Assembly (NCBI RefSeq): GCF_900591205.1
Contig: NZ_UUPU01000008.1
Span: 173,680 to 237,679 of the forward strand
From: Pseudomonas viridiflava
GTDB taxonomy: Bacteria > Pseudomonadota > Gammaproteobacteria > Pseudomonadales > Pseudomonadaceae
Length of the DNA stretch: 64,000 nt
Reading direction: 5' to 3'
Shown here one piece after another: positions 35,790 through 44,289 of this stretch. Positions within the stretch are counted from its first letter, which is position 1, and the number at the start of each line of letters is the position of its first letter. The position numbers were made by a program, and so were the translations under genes. The notes under the pieces were generated by a model. The model was not told where the DNA came from. It did not search any database and saw only the letters and a program-made list of their open reading frames with translations.

Positions 35790-37058
35790 TTATGCCCAGC
35801 GGCGGAACAGCACGCTGGCATTGACGCCGCCAAAGCCGAAGCCGTTGGACAGCGCGTATTCCATCGCCATCGGCCGTGCCGCGCCGCGCACCATGTCCAG
35901 GCCGTCGGCGAGCGCGTCCGGGTGCTCCAGGTTCAGCGTCACCGGCGCCACCTGATCGCGCAGCGCGAGCACGGTGAAGATGGCTTCGATGCCACCCGCA
36001 GCGCCGAGCAAATGGCCGGTGGCGGATTTGGTCGAGCTGATGGCCAGGCCGCCGGTGGCGCCGAATACCGTCTTGATTGCTGCCAATTCGCCTTTATCAC
36101 CCACCGGCGTCGAGGTGGCGTGGGCATTCAGGTATTGCACCTCAGACGCCTCGATCCCGGCCTGGCGCAATGCCTGGGTCATGGCCCGACGCGCACCATC
36201 GCCGTCTTCAGGCCCGGCCGTCATATGGTAGGCATCGGCGCTGGTGCCATAGCCCACCAGCTCGGCAATCGGCTGCGCGCCACGTGCCAGGGCATGTTCG
36301 AGTTCTTCGATGACCAGGATGCCGGCGCCTTCGCCCATGACAAAGCCATCGCGTGCCTGGTCGAATGGCCGCGAGGCGCGCTCAGGCGTGTCGTTGAAGT
36401 CACTGGACAACGCCCGCGCCGCGGCAAAACCGGCGAGGCTCACCCGATGGATTGCGGCTTCGGCACCGCCACATACGGCTACATCCACTTCGCCGGCGCG
36501 GATCATCCGCGCCGCGTCGCCAATGGCCTGCACCCCTGCCGCACACGCGGTGACCGGTGCGCCCAGCGGGCCTTTCAAGCCGTAGTTGATCGACACATGC
36601 CCGGCGGCCATGTTGCTCAGAAACGAAGGGATGGTGAACGGCGACAGACGCCGCGGGCCTTTGCTGTCGGTGGTGCGAACCGCATCGGCAATCGCCGGGA
36701 AGCCGCCCACGCCCGAGGCGATGATGGTGGCGGTGCGCTCCTGCGCTTCAGACGTTTTGGGGGCCCAGCCTGCTTGCTTAAGTGCCTCATCCGCCGCCGC
36801 CAGGGCGAACAAGATAAAACGGTCCATCTTGCGCTGCTCCTTGGCCGCCAGCAGGCGATCAGGATCAAACCCGGCTTCGGGGTCCTGCAACACGCTCTGC
36901 ACCTGACCGCCGATGCTGATAGCAAGGTCGCCAATCAGTTCTTCCGGCAGCCGACGGATCCCCGATTGCCCGGCCAACAGGCGTTGCCAGGTGGATTCCA
37001 CGTCAGCACCCAGCGGCGTCAGCGCGCCCATGCCCGTCACGACTATACGTTTACTCAT
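35790..37058 (-). CDS. Beta-ketoacyl-ACP synthase II (FabF-type)
   Basis: A 422-residue condensing enzyme. The catalytic triad is Cys172 in TACAAG, His in NAHATSTPVGD and His in ATGHLLGAAGG; the glycine-rich FGFGGVNAS ends the fold. It elongates acyl-ACP with malonyl-ACP. It lies alone rather than in the fab cluster with acpP, so it is a paralogue, not the housekeeping fabF. ATG 37058 is chosen over a TTG further upstream. It is divergent from an HxlR-type regulator, which may control it. Confidence 0.88.
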   Translation of the reverse strand: MSKRIVVTGMGALTPLGADVESTWQRLLAGQSGIRRLPEELIGDLAISIGGQVQSVLQDPEAGFDPDRLLAAKEQRKMDRFILFALAAADEALKQAGWAPKTSEAQERTATIIASGVGGFPAIADAVRTTDSKGPRRLSPFTIPSFLSNMAAGHVSINYGLKGPLGAPVTACAAGVQAIGDAARMIRAGEVDVAVCGGAEAAIHRVSLAGFAAARALSSDFNDTPERASRPFDQARDGFVMGEGAGILVIEELEHALARGAQPIAELVGYGTSADAYHMTAGPEDGDGARRAMTQALRQAGIEASEVQYLNAHATSTPVGDKGELAAIKTVFGATGGLAISSTKSATGHLLGAAGGIEAIFTVLALRDQVAPVTLNLEHPDALADGLDMVRGAARPMAMEYALSNGFGFGGVNASVLFRRWA

Positions 37059-37159
37059 GATCAATCGACTCCGGTTATGTTGAAGACCTTATGGACGTCA
37101 CTATCATCATGAAAGTAACATGCCCTCACACAACTTTGCACACGCACACAGGAACCCGC

Positions 37160-37648
37160 ATGCAGCGCACATCCCTTACCAGCGACGAATGCCCCATCGC
37201 CCGCAGCCTCGACCGGGTAGGGGAGTGGTGGAGCATCTTGATCATGCGCGACGCGTTGCACGGCTTGCGGCGCTTTGATGAGTTTTCCCGCAGCCTGGGT
37301 ATCGCGCCGAACATGTTGACGCGCCGCCTGAATGCGCTGGTGGAGGCCGGGATGCTCGAGCGTCGCCGCTACAGTGAACGCCCCCCGCGTTATGAATATG
37401 TGCCGACGGCCAAGGGCGAGGATTTTCGCATGGTGCTGATGTCGCTGGTGGCCTGGGGCAATCGGCATTACGCCGAGGAGGGCACCAGCGTGGAGGTGGT
37501 GGAGCGTGATTCGGGCCGACCGTTGCAGCCGATGATGGCGAGCGCCGAAGGGCAGGTGGTGGCCTGGGAGCATTGCGTTTTGCAGGCAGGCCCGGCAGCC
37601 AGCGAAGGCATGCGCGAGCGGCTGGCGTCGGGCGGCGCAAAGCGCTGA
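37160..37648 (+). CDS. HxlR-family transcriptional regulator
   Basis: A 162-residue winged-helix regulator. The core is CPIARSLDRVGEWWSILIMRDAL, then RRFDEFSRSLGIAPNMLTRRL and a wing ERPPRYEYVPTAKG. Such proteins bind as dimers, some sensing reactive electrophiles through cysteines (here near residue 11). MQRTSLT at 37160 with ACAGGAA upstream is preferred to the longer frame from 37091. It is divergent from the FabF paralogue. Confidence 0.87.
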   Translation: MQRTSLTSDECPIARSLDRVGEWWSILIMRDALHGLRRFDEFSRSLGIAPNMLTRRLNALVEAGMLERRRYSERPPRYEYVPTAKGEDFRMVLMSLVAWGNRHYAEEGTSVEVVERDSGRPLQPMMASAEGQVVAWEHCVLQAGPAASEGMRERLASGGAKR

Positions 37649-37772
37649 CAGGCCGCTGTTTTTCACTGTTATTTGACGTCAGAAAATAATCATTTTTACC
37701 GCGTAAAGTCGCGTATTTCGCAGCCGATAGCCAAGGATGAAACAAGGTTCTTCGCACGGCTGAGGGTACGTC

Positions 37773-39128
37773 ATGTTCAATACAGCACTTAAAACAGAAC
37801 TGGCGGCCAGGACGGCCGAAGTCACCGAATACAAAGGACTGATAGCGGCACTGGAGCGCTCGATGGCCGTGGTCGAATTCGACCTTAACGGCAAGGTGCT
37901 GCGCGCCAACGACAAATTCCTCAAAACCCTGGGCTACCGCAGCGACCAATTGGCCGGCAAGTCCCACCGCGACTTTTGCGCGCCCGCGCTGACCAACAGC
38001 CCGGCGTACGCGCAATTTTGGGGTGAGCTCAAAGCCGGCAAGTTCGTGTCCGGCACCTTCAAGCGGGTAGACGCCAACGGCAAGACCATCTGGCTGGAAG
38101 CCAGTTACAACCCGGTACTGGACGACCGCGGCCAGGTGCTGAAAGTGGTCAAGTACGCGCTGGACGTTACCGCAAAGGTCGAGCAAGAGGCGGCCACCCG
38201 CAGCAAGCTGGCCGCGCTGGACCGCGCAATGGCGGTGATCGAGTTCGACTTGCGTGGCCAGGTGCTGGAGGCCAACCCGAACTTCTTGAACCTGATGGGC
38301 TATTCGCTGGCGGAAATCAAAGGCAAACATCACCAGTTGTTCTGCGAACCGGCGCTGGTTAACAGCAATGAATACGCAGACTTCTGGCGCCGCCTGAACA
38401 ACGGTGAGTTCTTCACCGGGCAATTCAAACGCCAGGGCAAACACGGCCGTGTCGTGTGGTTGGAGGCCAGCTACAACCCGGTCTACGACGGCGACGGCAC
38501 GTTGATCAAGATCGTCAAGTTTGCCAGTGACATCACCGAGCGCGTCGAGAAGTTCGAGGAGGATTCCCGAGGTGCGTCCCGGGCCTACCATATTTCCTCC
38601 GAGACCGAGCGCTTTGCCGAGCATGGCACCCAGGTCATTCAGGAGACCGCCAGTGAGATGCGCCGCATCGCCGACAACATCGGTGCGTCGGCGCGGCTGG
38701 TCGGGCAGTTGGGCGATCGTTCGGAGCAGATTACCGCCATCGTCAATACCATCCGCGGTATCGCCGACCAGACCAACCTGCTGGCGCTGAATGCGGCCAT
38801 CGAGGCGGCACGCGCCGGGGATCAGGGGCGAGGCTTTGCGGTGGTGGCCGATGAAGTGCGGCAACTGGCAGGGCGCACCAGCCGTTCCACGGCGGAAATC
38901 GCCGAGATGATCGGCATGATCCTTTCCGAAACCCGTGATGCGGTGACCAGCATGAACGCTACCCAGGAAGGCGCGCAACGCGGCGTAAGCCTGGCAGATC
39001 AGGCCGGGTCGGTGATCCTGCAGATTCGCACCAGCACCAGCGATGCCGTGCAGGCGGTGAGCATGTTTGCCTCGAAGCTGGATGAATCGGAGGTCATCCC
39101 CAAAGCCGCCATAGGCTGGGTCGGGTAA
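37773..39128 (+). CDS. Soluble PAS-PAS chemoreceptor, BdlA-like
   Basis: A 451-residue receptor with no membrane segment. Two PAS domains (about residues 25-140 and 145-265) each contain the paired phrases FDLxGxVLxANxxFLxxxGY and WLEASYNPV, showing an internal duplication. The C-terminal MCP signalling domain is short, with the hairpin [20 protein letters not shown]. This PAS-PAS-MCP order is that of Pseudomonas aeruginosa BdlA, which promotes biofilm dispersal. Its C-terminal end ([14 protein letters not shown]) diverges from that family. Monocistronic. Confidence 0.85.
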   Translation: MFNTALKTELAARTAEVTEYKGLIAALERSMAVVEFDLNGKVLRANDKFLKTLGYRSDQLAGKSHRDFCAPALTNSPAYAQFWGELKAGKFVSGTFKRVDANGKTIWLEASYNPVLDDRGQVLKVVKYALDVTAKVEQEAATRSKLAALDRAMAVIEFDLRGQVLEANPNFLNLMGYSLAEIKGKHHQLFCEPALVNSNEYADFWRRLNNGEFFTGQFKRQGKHGRVVWLEASYNPVYDGDGTLIKIVKFASDITERVEKFEEDSRGASRAYHISSETERFAEHGTQVIQETASEMRRIADNIGASARLVGQLGDRSEQITAIVNTIRGIADQTNLLALNAAIEAARAGDQGRGFAVVADEVRQLAGRTSRSTAEIAEMIGMILSETRDAVTSMNATQEGAQRGVSLADQAGSVILQIRTSTSDAVQAVSMFASKLDESEVIPKAAIGWVG

Positions 39129-39140
39129 CCCCTGAACCTG

Positions 39141-39229
39141 TGGCGAGGGAGCTTGTTCCCGTTGGACTGCGTAGCAGCCCCCTCTTTTGGGGCCGCTGCG
39201 CGACCCAACGGGAGCAAGCTCCCTCGCCA
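39141..39229. repeat. REPIN-like inverted pair (GGCGAGGGAGCTTG type)
   Basis: Two 25-bp inverted arms, 39141-39165 and 39205-39229, with one mismatch. The arm differs from the other two families in the window (GAGGGAGCTTGTTCCC in place of GAGCGGGCTTGCCCGC), so this is a third variant. It lies between the convergent BdlA-like and OprD genes. Confidence 0.85.
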
Positions 39230-39240
39230 GAGGGGGCGCT

Positions 39241-40563
39241 TTACAGCAGGGTGAACGGGTAGTCGACGATCAACCGCAGCTCGTTCAAATCACCATCACG
39301 CTGGTCGGCATTCGACGCCACGATGGCATCGCGCACGCGCAACGACAGGTTTTTTGCAGGGCCACTCTGGATCACGTATTTGGCTTCCACATCGGTTTCG
39401 TGGTGCGCACCATCGGCGCCGTAGTCGCCCGCATAGGCGCTGCCGACCGGAGTGTGGGTGCCGTTGATGTCCGAGCCGTTGATATAGCGAGTCATAAAGC
39501 TCAGCCCCGGCACGCCATAGCTGGCCATATTCAAATCATAACGAATGCCCCAGGACTGCTCGCCCGGGCCGTTGAAGTCGCCCCACTGCACCGAGTTGGC
39601 CAGGAACACCGAGTCGCCGCCTTCACCGGCGCCATTGTTGCCGGTGCCGATGTAGTCAAAAGGCGTGTCGCCATGCACCTTCTGGAACGACAGCGTCAGG
39701 GTGTGGGCCTGCAGGAACGAGTAAGCCGCTGCCACCGAATAAGTCGTGTTGTTGATCGCCCCGGCCTTGGCGCTGCCGGTGTCGAGGGTGCGGTACAGGT
39801 TGCCGTCGAGTGCCAGCGATTGGTCATGCCCCAGTGGGATCACGTAGTTGAGATTGGTGTAGTACTGGCGCCAGATATCCTCCAGTTCACTGGCGTACAG
39901 CGTCGCGCTCAGGGATGGCGTAAAGGTGTATTTGCCGCCGACGAAGCTCGCACTGCTGGCCGGAACATTCGCGTAGGTGGCGTACATGTCGTGGTCATGG
40001 TTGCTGGTCATGCCACTGTTGGTGCTGGTGAAATGCCCGGCTTCCAGGTCCAGGCCGGCGATTTCGCTGCTGGTCAGGTCGAAGCCGGTGGCGGTCTGCG
40101 GTAACAGGCGGGTGCCGCCAGTGGCGAAGACCGGCGCGGTGGGCTGCATATCGCCGAATTTCAGTTGAGTCTTGGAGATTTTTATCTTCACCGCCGCACC
40201 GACGGAACCGTAGGCATCTTCAGGATCGCCATGCCGGTCGGTCGGCAGGTTGCCGGTGCCGGCGTCCGCGTGTGTGGCGTCGAGTTTCAGCCCGCCGTAG
40301 GCGTAGGCATCCACGCCGAATCCGAGGGTGCCCTGGGTGAAACCCGAGGCGTAGTTGAGCATCGCGCCCTGGGTCCAGTCACGGTTATCGGCCCGGCCGC
40401 CTTCACGGTTGCGGTCAAAATAATAATTGCGCAACAACCCGGTGATGCTGCTGCCTTCGATAAAACCTTTTGAATCGGCCTGGTCGGTGACCGCGTCGGC
40501 CAGCGCGACTTGGCTGATACTGGCGCACACCGCCAGCGCTAACAGGCTGCACTGTTTGATCAT
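39241..40563 (-). CDS. OprD-family outer-membrane porin
   Basis: A 440-residue porin with signal peptide MIKQCSLLALAVCASISQVALA. The mature N-terminus GFIEGSSITGLLRNYYFDRN, the segments YASGFTQGTLGFGVDAYAYGGLKLD and GTRLLPQTATGFDLTS, and alternating beta strands match the OprD/OpdX family of substrate-specific channels. C-terminal DYPFTLL is the final strand. Substrate cannot be told from sequence. Transcribed alone, toward the convergent BdlA-like gene. Confidence 0.92.
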   Translation of the reverse strand: MIKQCSLLALAVCASISQVALADAVTDQADSKGFIEGSSITGLLRNYYFDRNREGGRADNRDWTQGAMLNYASGFTQGTLGFGVDAYAYGGLKLDATHADAGTGNLPTDRHGDPEDAYGSVGAAVKIKISKTQLKFGDMQPTAPVFATGGTRLLPQTATGFDLTSSEIAGLDLEAGHFTSTNSGMTSNHDHDMYATYANVPASSASFVGGKYTFTPSLSATLYASELEDIWRQYYTNLNYVIPLGHDQSLALDGNLYRTLDTGSAKAGAINNTTYSVAAAYSFLQAHTLTLSFQKVHGDTPFDYIGTGNNGAGEGGDSVFLANSVQWGDFNGPGEQSWGIRYDLNMASYGVPGLSFMTRYINGSDINGTHTPVGSAYAGDYGADGAHHETDVEAKYVIQSGPAKNLSLRVRDAIVASNADQRDGDLNELRLIVDYPFTLL

Positions 40564-40745
40564 GTTCTTAGTTCCCCGGAATAATTAACGCGCACACAAA
40601 CATCGCACTTATTGGATGGCGCACGCCGTTGTTTTGGCAGATGTTTTTAAGGTCGGGCGTTAAGTTTTTTATTGTGTTCGACAGGGTTGCCGAAGCTGAT
40701 TCTAAGCACAGTTCACGCGGCCCGCAGCCAGGCACAGGATTAAAC

Positions 40746-40774
40746 TTGATTAATTAAACTTCACTATTTTTAAT
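40746..40774 (+). promoter_or_regulatory. Candidate sigma70 promoter of small RNA
   Basis: TTGATT (40746-40751), a 17-bp AT-rich spacer and TTTAAT (40769-40774) form a good sigma70 match with optimal spacing. No coding frame follows before a strong terminator at 40837-40867, so the predicted product is a short non-coding RNA starting near 40781. Confidence 0.5.
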
Positions 40775-40780
40775 CGGCAG

Positions 40781-40867
40781 TGGGTGTAGCGTTGGCGCTG
40801 TCTTGGCCGCTCTGCCTGGACAAAATCCTTTGGTTACCGCCGCAGACTCTGCGGCGGATTTTTTCGT
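40781..40867 (+). ncRNA. Candidate intergenic small RNA, about 87 nt
   Basis: Bounded by the promoter at 40746-40774 and the intrinsic terminator at 40837-40867. The body has a small hairpin (AGCG TTGG CGCT) and a GGA...TCC hairpin before the terminator stem. It lies in the 359-bp gap between the oprD-like porin and the remnant at 40923. It does not match any small RNA I can name; no start codon with ribosome site is inside. Confidence 0.4.
40837..40867 (+). terminator. Intrinsic terminator
   Basis: CCGCCGCA and TGCGGCGG form an 8-bp GC stem with a 5-nt loop (extendable to the central bases), followed on the plus strand by ATTTTTTCG. The run of T on this side only shows it ends rightward transcription. 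Confidence 0.8.
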
Positions 40868-40922
40868 GCTTAGTTAAGTAAGGCTGTATCAATACTTAAC
40901 GCGATAGCTATATAAGTCGTTC

Positions 40923-41150
40923 ATGGGCGCGGCCCACAGCATTGCCGACCAGATGCAGCAATGGCTGGAGGAGGAGGGCAGTGATGGTTTCAACGTGATG
41001 TTCGCGTGGCTGCCGGGCGGGCTCGATGCCTTCGTGGACAAGGCCGTGCCGCAGCTGCAAGCGCGGGGGATGTTCCGGCGCGAGCATGAAGGTTCAACCT
41101 TGCGGGAGAACCTCGGGCTGCCTCGGCCGGGGGACCGATTTTTCAGCTGA
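40923..41150 (+). pseudogene. C-terminal remnant of LLM-class flavin monooxygenase (NtaA/SnaA/DszA type)
   Basis: The 75-residue product SIADQMQQWLEEEGSDGFNVMF, then WLPGGLDAFVDKAVPQLQ, and LRENLGLPRPGDRFF matches the extreme C-terminus of FMN-dependent NtaA/SnaA/DszA monooxygenases, which normally have about 440 residues. In-frame stops lie just upstream (TAG about 18 bp before the ATG) and no N-terminal part exists, so the gene has lost about 80% of its length. It stops at 41150, directly abutting the oxaloacetate decarboxylase-like gene. Confidence 0.82.
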
Positions 41151-42020
41151 TTACTCTTTTACATCCATGAACTCTTGCGCCCAGGCCACGTAGCTTTCCG
41201 GCAACGTGTAGGTGTGCGTAAGCTCGGTCGCGCTGAGGTTATCGGTGCTGTGAGTCAACTGGCGCTGGGCGCGCAGGCTGTCATAAGTGGCCTTGATCGC
41301 GGCAAAGTAAGCACCATGGCCGGCAACCACCACGCGCACACCGAGGCTGGCCAGACGCTTGGCGTCATTCAGTTCAGGGTTGCCATACGTCACCAGCATC
41401 AGCGGCACTGTCAGGTTCTCCGCGATCTTCTCCAGGTGCTCGAAATCCGTCACACCGACCATGCAAATCCCGTCGGCACCGGCTTTTTGATAGGCCCGGG
41501 TGCGCTCGATCACCGCCTCGGTCGGCAACACGCCGGCGTTGGTGCGAGCAATGATCGCCAGCTGCGGATCAACCCGAGCTTCCAGCGCCGCCCGGACTTT
41601 GCCGATGCCTTCGTCGATGGAGATCAGGTCAGTGGACTTACGCCCGAATTGCGCGGGCAACAAGGTGTCTTCAATGGTCAGTGCAGCGACACCGGCGCGC
41701 TCAAGCTCTTCTACGGTACGCATCACGTTGAGGGCGTTGCCGTACCCGTGGTCGGCGTCGGCAATAAAAGGCAGTTGGGCGACACGGCCGATACGGGTGG
41801 CCTGTTCAACGAACTCACTCAGTGTGATCAACGCAAAATCGGGTGCGGCCAGTACTTGCAACGAGGCGACGGAGCCACCCAGGATGCCAACCTCAAACCC
41901 CAGGTCGGCGGCGATACGCGCCGACATCGGGTCAAATACGGAAGCGGTTTCAACGCAGGCAGGTGTTGCAAGTAATTCACGGAAATTGCGGCGTAGCGCT
42001 GAGTGAGATTTTTTCGGCAT
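41151..42020 (-). CDS. Isocitrate lyase/PEP mutase superfamily, oxaloacetate decarboxylase-like
   Basis: A 289-residue member of the PEPM/ICL superfamily. [20 protein letters not shown], then [23 protein letters not shown] (Mg-binding Asp pair), TIEDTLLP and IARTNAG are the active-site segments. It lacks the KKCGH loop of isocitrate lyase and methylisocitrate lyase. Its length and sequence resemble Pseudomonas aeruginosa PA4872, shown to decarboxylate oxaloacetate, which is the likeliest activity. Monocistronic, with a RARG-rich N-terminus at 42020. Confidence 0.82.
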   Translation of the reverse strand: MPKKSHSALRRNFRELLATPACVETASVFDPMSARIAADLGFEVGILGGSVASLQVLAAPDFALITLSEFVEQATRIGRVAQLPFIADADHGYGNALNVMRTVEELERAGVAALTIEDTLLPAQFGRKSTDLISIDEGIGKVRAALEARVDPQLAIIARTNAGVLPTEAVIERTRAYQKAGADGICMVGVTDFEHLEKIAENLTVPLMLVTYGNPELNDAKRLASLGVRVVVAGHGAYFAAIKATYDSLRAQRQLTHSTDNLSATELTHTYTLPESYVAWAQEFMDVKE

Positions 42021-42242
42021 GTTCTTTCCTGGCTCTGGTCATCGTCAAGTGACGATCAATGTCTATTCGTGGTCGCGCGAGATTACCATGCAGGCAGGCC
42101 GGGCATTATGACGTTTAAGAATGGGGTATGCGCGAAACACATACTCGTGCTCTTTATTTGTGCAGTCACTCCTGATGCGAGGAAAATTACGCGTGAACGT
42201 GCATGTTAGAGTGCTTACCTATCTCTGTTCATGAAGTGAAGA

Positions 42243-42860
42243 ATGAATCGTCCGTTGTTTGTTTCTCTCGATGGGCCCAAGGGCGTCGGTAAAACCACAT
42301 TACTGGAGGCCGTCACGAAGGTACTGAGGGCAGATAACCAAAAGGTCATCCGGCTGTGTGAGAGCAAAAGCGATCCCTATAGAGCGCAAACAATGGCCCT
42401 GGTGAACAAACTCGTCAGGCATCCCACGCGGGATTTGGAGTTTGACGTATGTGAACGCTTTGCAGATAGCCGTAGATGGATCTCCCACCAGGTGCTGGTT
42501 AAACAGCCACCAGGCAGCATCATCTTGATAGATCGCTGGTATCCGTCGGATGCCGCGTTTCGCCAACTAGTCCCGTTTGCAGAGATTCTACAGCTGAACA
42601 TGGATCGCAACGTGCAAGTGCCGGATCTGCATGTGGGCGTTGTCAGCGCGCCTGATATTTCATGGAAAAGGGCTGCGGCGCGGCGCCGCGGCCTGGGCAG
42701 TACGCTGATCCATGCGCAGGAACAGCATGTCGCATGTACTCACGCTTTCGAGCGAGCGGTTGCGGACCATGGCTGGGTTTTATGCCGTAATGAAGGGACG
42801 ATCGAAGAGGCAACGATGCAAGTGGTTTCTGAGATCTATGGTGTGTTGATGGCGCGATAG
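42243..42860 (+). CDS. Orphan thymidylate-kinase-like P-loop protein
   Basis: A 205-residue protein of the dTMP kinase fold. Walker A is GPKGVGKTT, the DRX signature LIDRWYPSDAAFRQ replaces the usual DRYxxSxxAYQ, and a LID-like basic segment KRAAARRRGLGS is present. It shares enough to be a nucleoside-monophosphate kinase, but divergence and isolation suggest it is not the housekeeping tmk, which in Pseudomonas sits with holB. Its base composition is less GC-rich than the neighbours. Role unknown; possibly acquired. Confidence 0.75.
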   Translation: MNRPLFVSLDGPKGVGKTTLLEAVTKVLRADNQKVIRLCESKSDPYRAQTMALVNKLVRHPTRDLEFDVCERFADSRRWISHQVLVKQPPGSIILIDRWYPSDAAFRQLVPFAEILQLNMDRNVQVPDLHVGVVSAPDISWKRAAARRRGLGSTLIHAQEQHVACTHAFERAVADHGWVLCRNEGTIEEATMQVVSEIYGVLMAR

Positions 42861-42918
42861 ATCGTTCTACAACCAGCGACTGCCACGGCGCAGGAAAATG
42901 GGTTGGTTATTCATAAAC

Positions 42919-42961
42919 CGATATTCGTGATTTAACATAATATACATTATGCGTAATATCG
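42919..42961. repeat. Nested AT-rich palindrome between convergent genes
   Basis: CGATATT (42919-42925) pairs with AATATCG (42955-42961), and inside it CATAAT (42936-42941) pairs with ATTATG (42946-42951) across ATAC. There is no GC-rich stem or T-run as in an intrinsic terminator. It lies in the 159-bp gap between the kinase-like gene and the convergent SDR. Confidence 0.55.
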
Positions 42962-43019
42962 TATTGGGTAACCAGGGGCAGTGCCGGCCAGATTTCAACA
43001 GGCAAAACCCCTGTCTGGC

Positions 43020-43769
43020 TCAAACCTGAGCAAACCCTCCATCCACAAACAGTTCGCTGCCGGTCATGAAGCTGCTCTCATCCGATGCCAGGAACAACGC
43101 CGCCGCCGCAACTTCTTCAGGCTTGCCAATGCGGCCCAAGGGAAGCTGCGCCGTCATGTCATTGATGATCGCTTCCTTCTGCCCGGTGCCTGAAAGCGCC
43201 AGGTCCAGACCGGGTGTCGAGATCGGCCCCGGCGAAAGTACGTTGACGCGAATGCCGGTGCCTTTCAGGTCCAGTGCCCAGCTCCTGGCGAAATTACGCA
43301 GTGCGGCTTTAGTGGCGCTGTACACGCTGAATGCCGGTGTGCCCATGGTGCCTGTGGTCGACCCGGTCAGGATCACTGAGCTGCCGGCGCTCATCAGTGG
43401 CAACGCTTTTTGCACGGTAAACAATGTGCCTTTGACATTGATGCCGAAGGTACGGTCGAACGATTCCTCTGTAATCGCGCCAATCGGCTGGAAATCCCCG
43501 AGGCCCGCATTGGCGAACAACACGTCCACCCGGCCCTTGGCTGCCTTGACCTGAGTAAAGATGCGCTCCAGGTCGTCCAGATTTGAAATGTCACCCTGGA
43601 TGGCGATGGCTTCAGGGCCGATCAGTTGCAGCGCTTTATCCAGTTCTTCCTGCCGACGTCCTACGATTACTACCTGCGCGCCTTCAGTTGCAAAGCGAAT
43701 GGCGGTTGCCAGACCGATGCCGCTGTTGCCGCCGGTAATCACCGCGATTTTCCCGTTGAGCCTGCTCAT
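43020..43769 (-). CDS. Short-chain dehydrogenase/reductase (classical)
   Basis: A 249-residue classical SDR. It has the cofactor motif [13 protein letters not shown] in place of NNAG, the active-site Ser in TGSTTG and the pair YSATK, and the C-terminal FVDGGF. The substrate is unknown; the HxlR-type gene divergent from it suggests a role against electrophilic or quinone stress, or in degradation of an imported compound. MSRLNGK at 43769 is preferred to a TTG at 43781; GGAG is 8 nt upstream. Confidence 0.87.
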   Translation of the reverse strand: MSRLNGKIAVITGGNSGIGLATAIRFATEGAQVVIVGRRQEELDKALQLIGPEAIAIQGDISNLDDLERIFTQVKAAKGRVDVLFANAGLGDFQPIGAITEESFDRTFGINVKGTLFTVQKALPLMSAGSSVILTGSTTGTMGTPAFSVYSATKAALRNFARSWALDLKGTGIRVNVLSPGPISTPGLDLALSGTGQKEAIINDMTAQLPLGRIGKPEEVAAAALFLASDESSFMTGSELFVDGGFAQV

Positions 43770-43802
43770 GATGAACTCCAATGCATGATGTCGAGGCCCA
43801 AC

Positions 43803-43831
43803 TGTAGATCTACACTATTCTTTTGAATAGT
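43803..43831. promoter_or_regulatory. Candidate HxlR operator between SDR and regulator
   Basis: Two palindromes lie edge to edge: TGTAGATCTACA (43803-43814) and ACTATTCTTTTGAATAGT (43814-43831). The second is a perfect 7-bp inverted repeat with 4-bp spacer. They sit in the middle of the 102-bp divergent region, as expected for the binding site of the HxlR-family protein at 43872. Confidence 0.55.
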
Positions 43832-43871
43832 ATGCACCTTTTAGTAAGTACCCCATTGGAGCCGTACGATC

Positions 43872-44228
43872 ATGGCTAACAACTCATTCACCTGTGGTCT
43901 CGAAGCCGCCCTTGCGGTGATTGGCGGTAAATGGAAGCCCCTGGTGCTGTTCAACCTGGCGCAAAATGTTCATCGTTATGGTGAATTAAGACGCGCGATT
44001 GGCGGTGTGACCGATAAGGTGCTGATCCAGCAACTCAAGGAACTGGAGCGCGACGAGATCATTGCCCGCGTGGACTTCCACGAGATACCGCCCAAGGTCG
44101 AGTACTCGCTGACACCTTTCGGGCACTCCCTGGCCACCGCGCTGGGCGCGTTGTGCCAGTGGGGCACGCAGCATATGCAAACGGTTGAGCGGATCGCCGA
44201 ACGGCGTACTGCCCTCTCCCGGTCCTGA
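43872..44228 (+). CDS. HxlR-family transcriptional regulator
   Basis: A 118-residue winged-helix protein with CGLEAALAVIGGKWKPLVLFNL, then RYGELRRAIGGVTDKVLIQQLKELERD and VEYSLTPFGHSL, all typical HxlR. Cys8, near the N-terminus, is where redox-sensing HxlR proteins (YodB/QorR type) carry their reactive Cys. It is divergent from the SDR at 43020 and probably controls it. Confidence 0.9.
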   Translation: MANNSFTCGLEAALAVIGGKWKPLVLFNLAQNVHRYGELRRAIGGVTDKVLIQQLKELERDEIIARVDFHEIPPKVEYSLTPFGHSLATALGALCQWGTQHMQTVERIAERRTALSRS

Positions 44229-44248
44229 GCCCCCTGCCCCTGATATCC

Positions 44249-44278
44249 AACTCAACTAAATGACTATTTAGTTGAGTT
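44249..44278. repeat. Perfect 13-bp AT-rich hairpin between convergent genes
   Basis: AACTCAACTAAAT (44249-44261) and ATTTAGTTGAGTT (44266-44278) form a perfect stem with loop GACT. It sits exactly between the HxlR stop (44228) and the MCP stop (44290). It may end transcription from both sides, but the low GC content and lack of a T-run on either strand make this uncertain; it could also be a protein-binding site. Confidence 0.5.
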
Positions 44279-44289
44279 AAATCAATACG

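Noticed and set aside
40564..40745. tRNA or known riboswitch in the porin/remnant gap
   Set aside because: No cloverleaf or aptamer core could be traced; only the promoter/terminator unit is supported.
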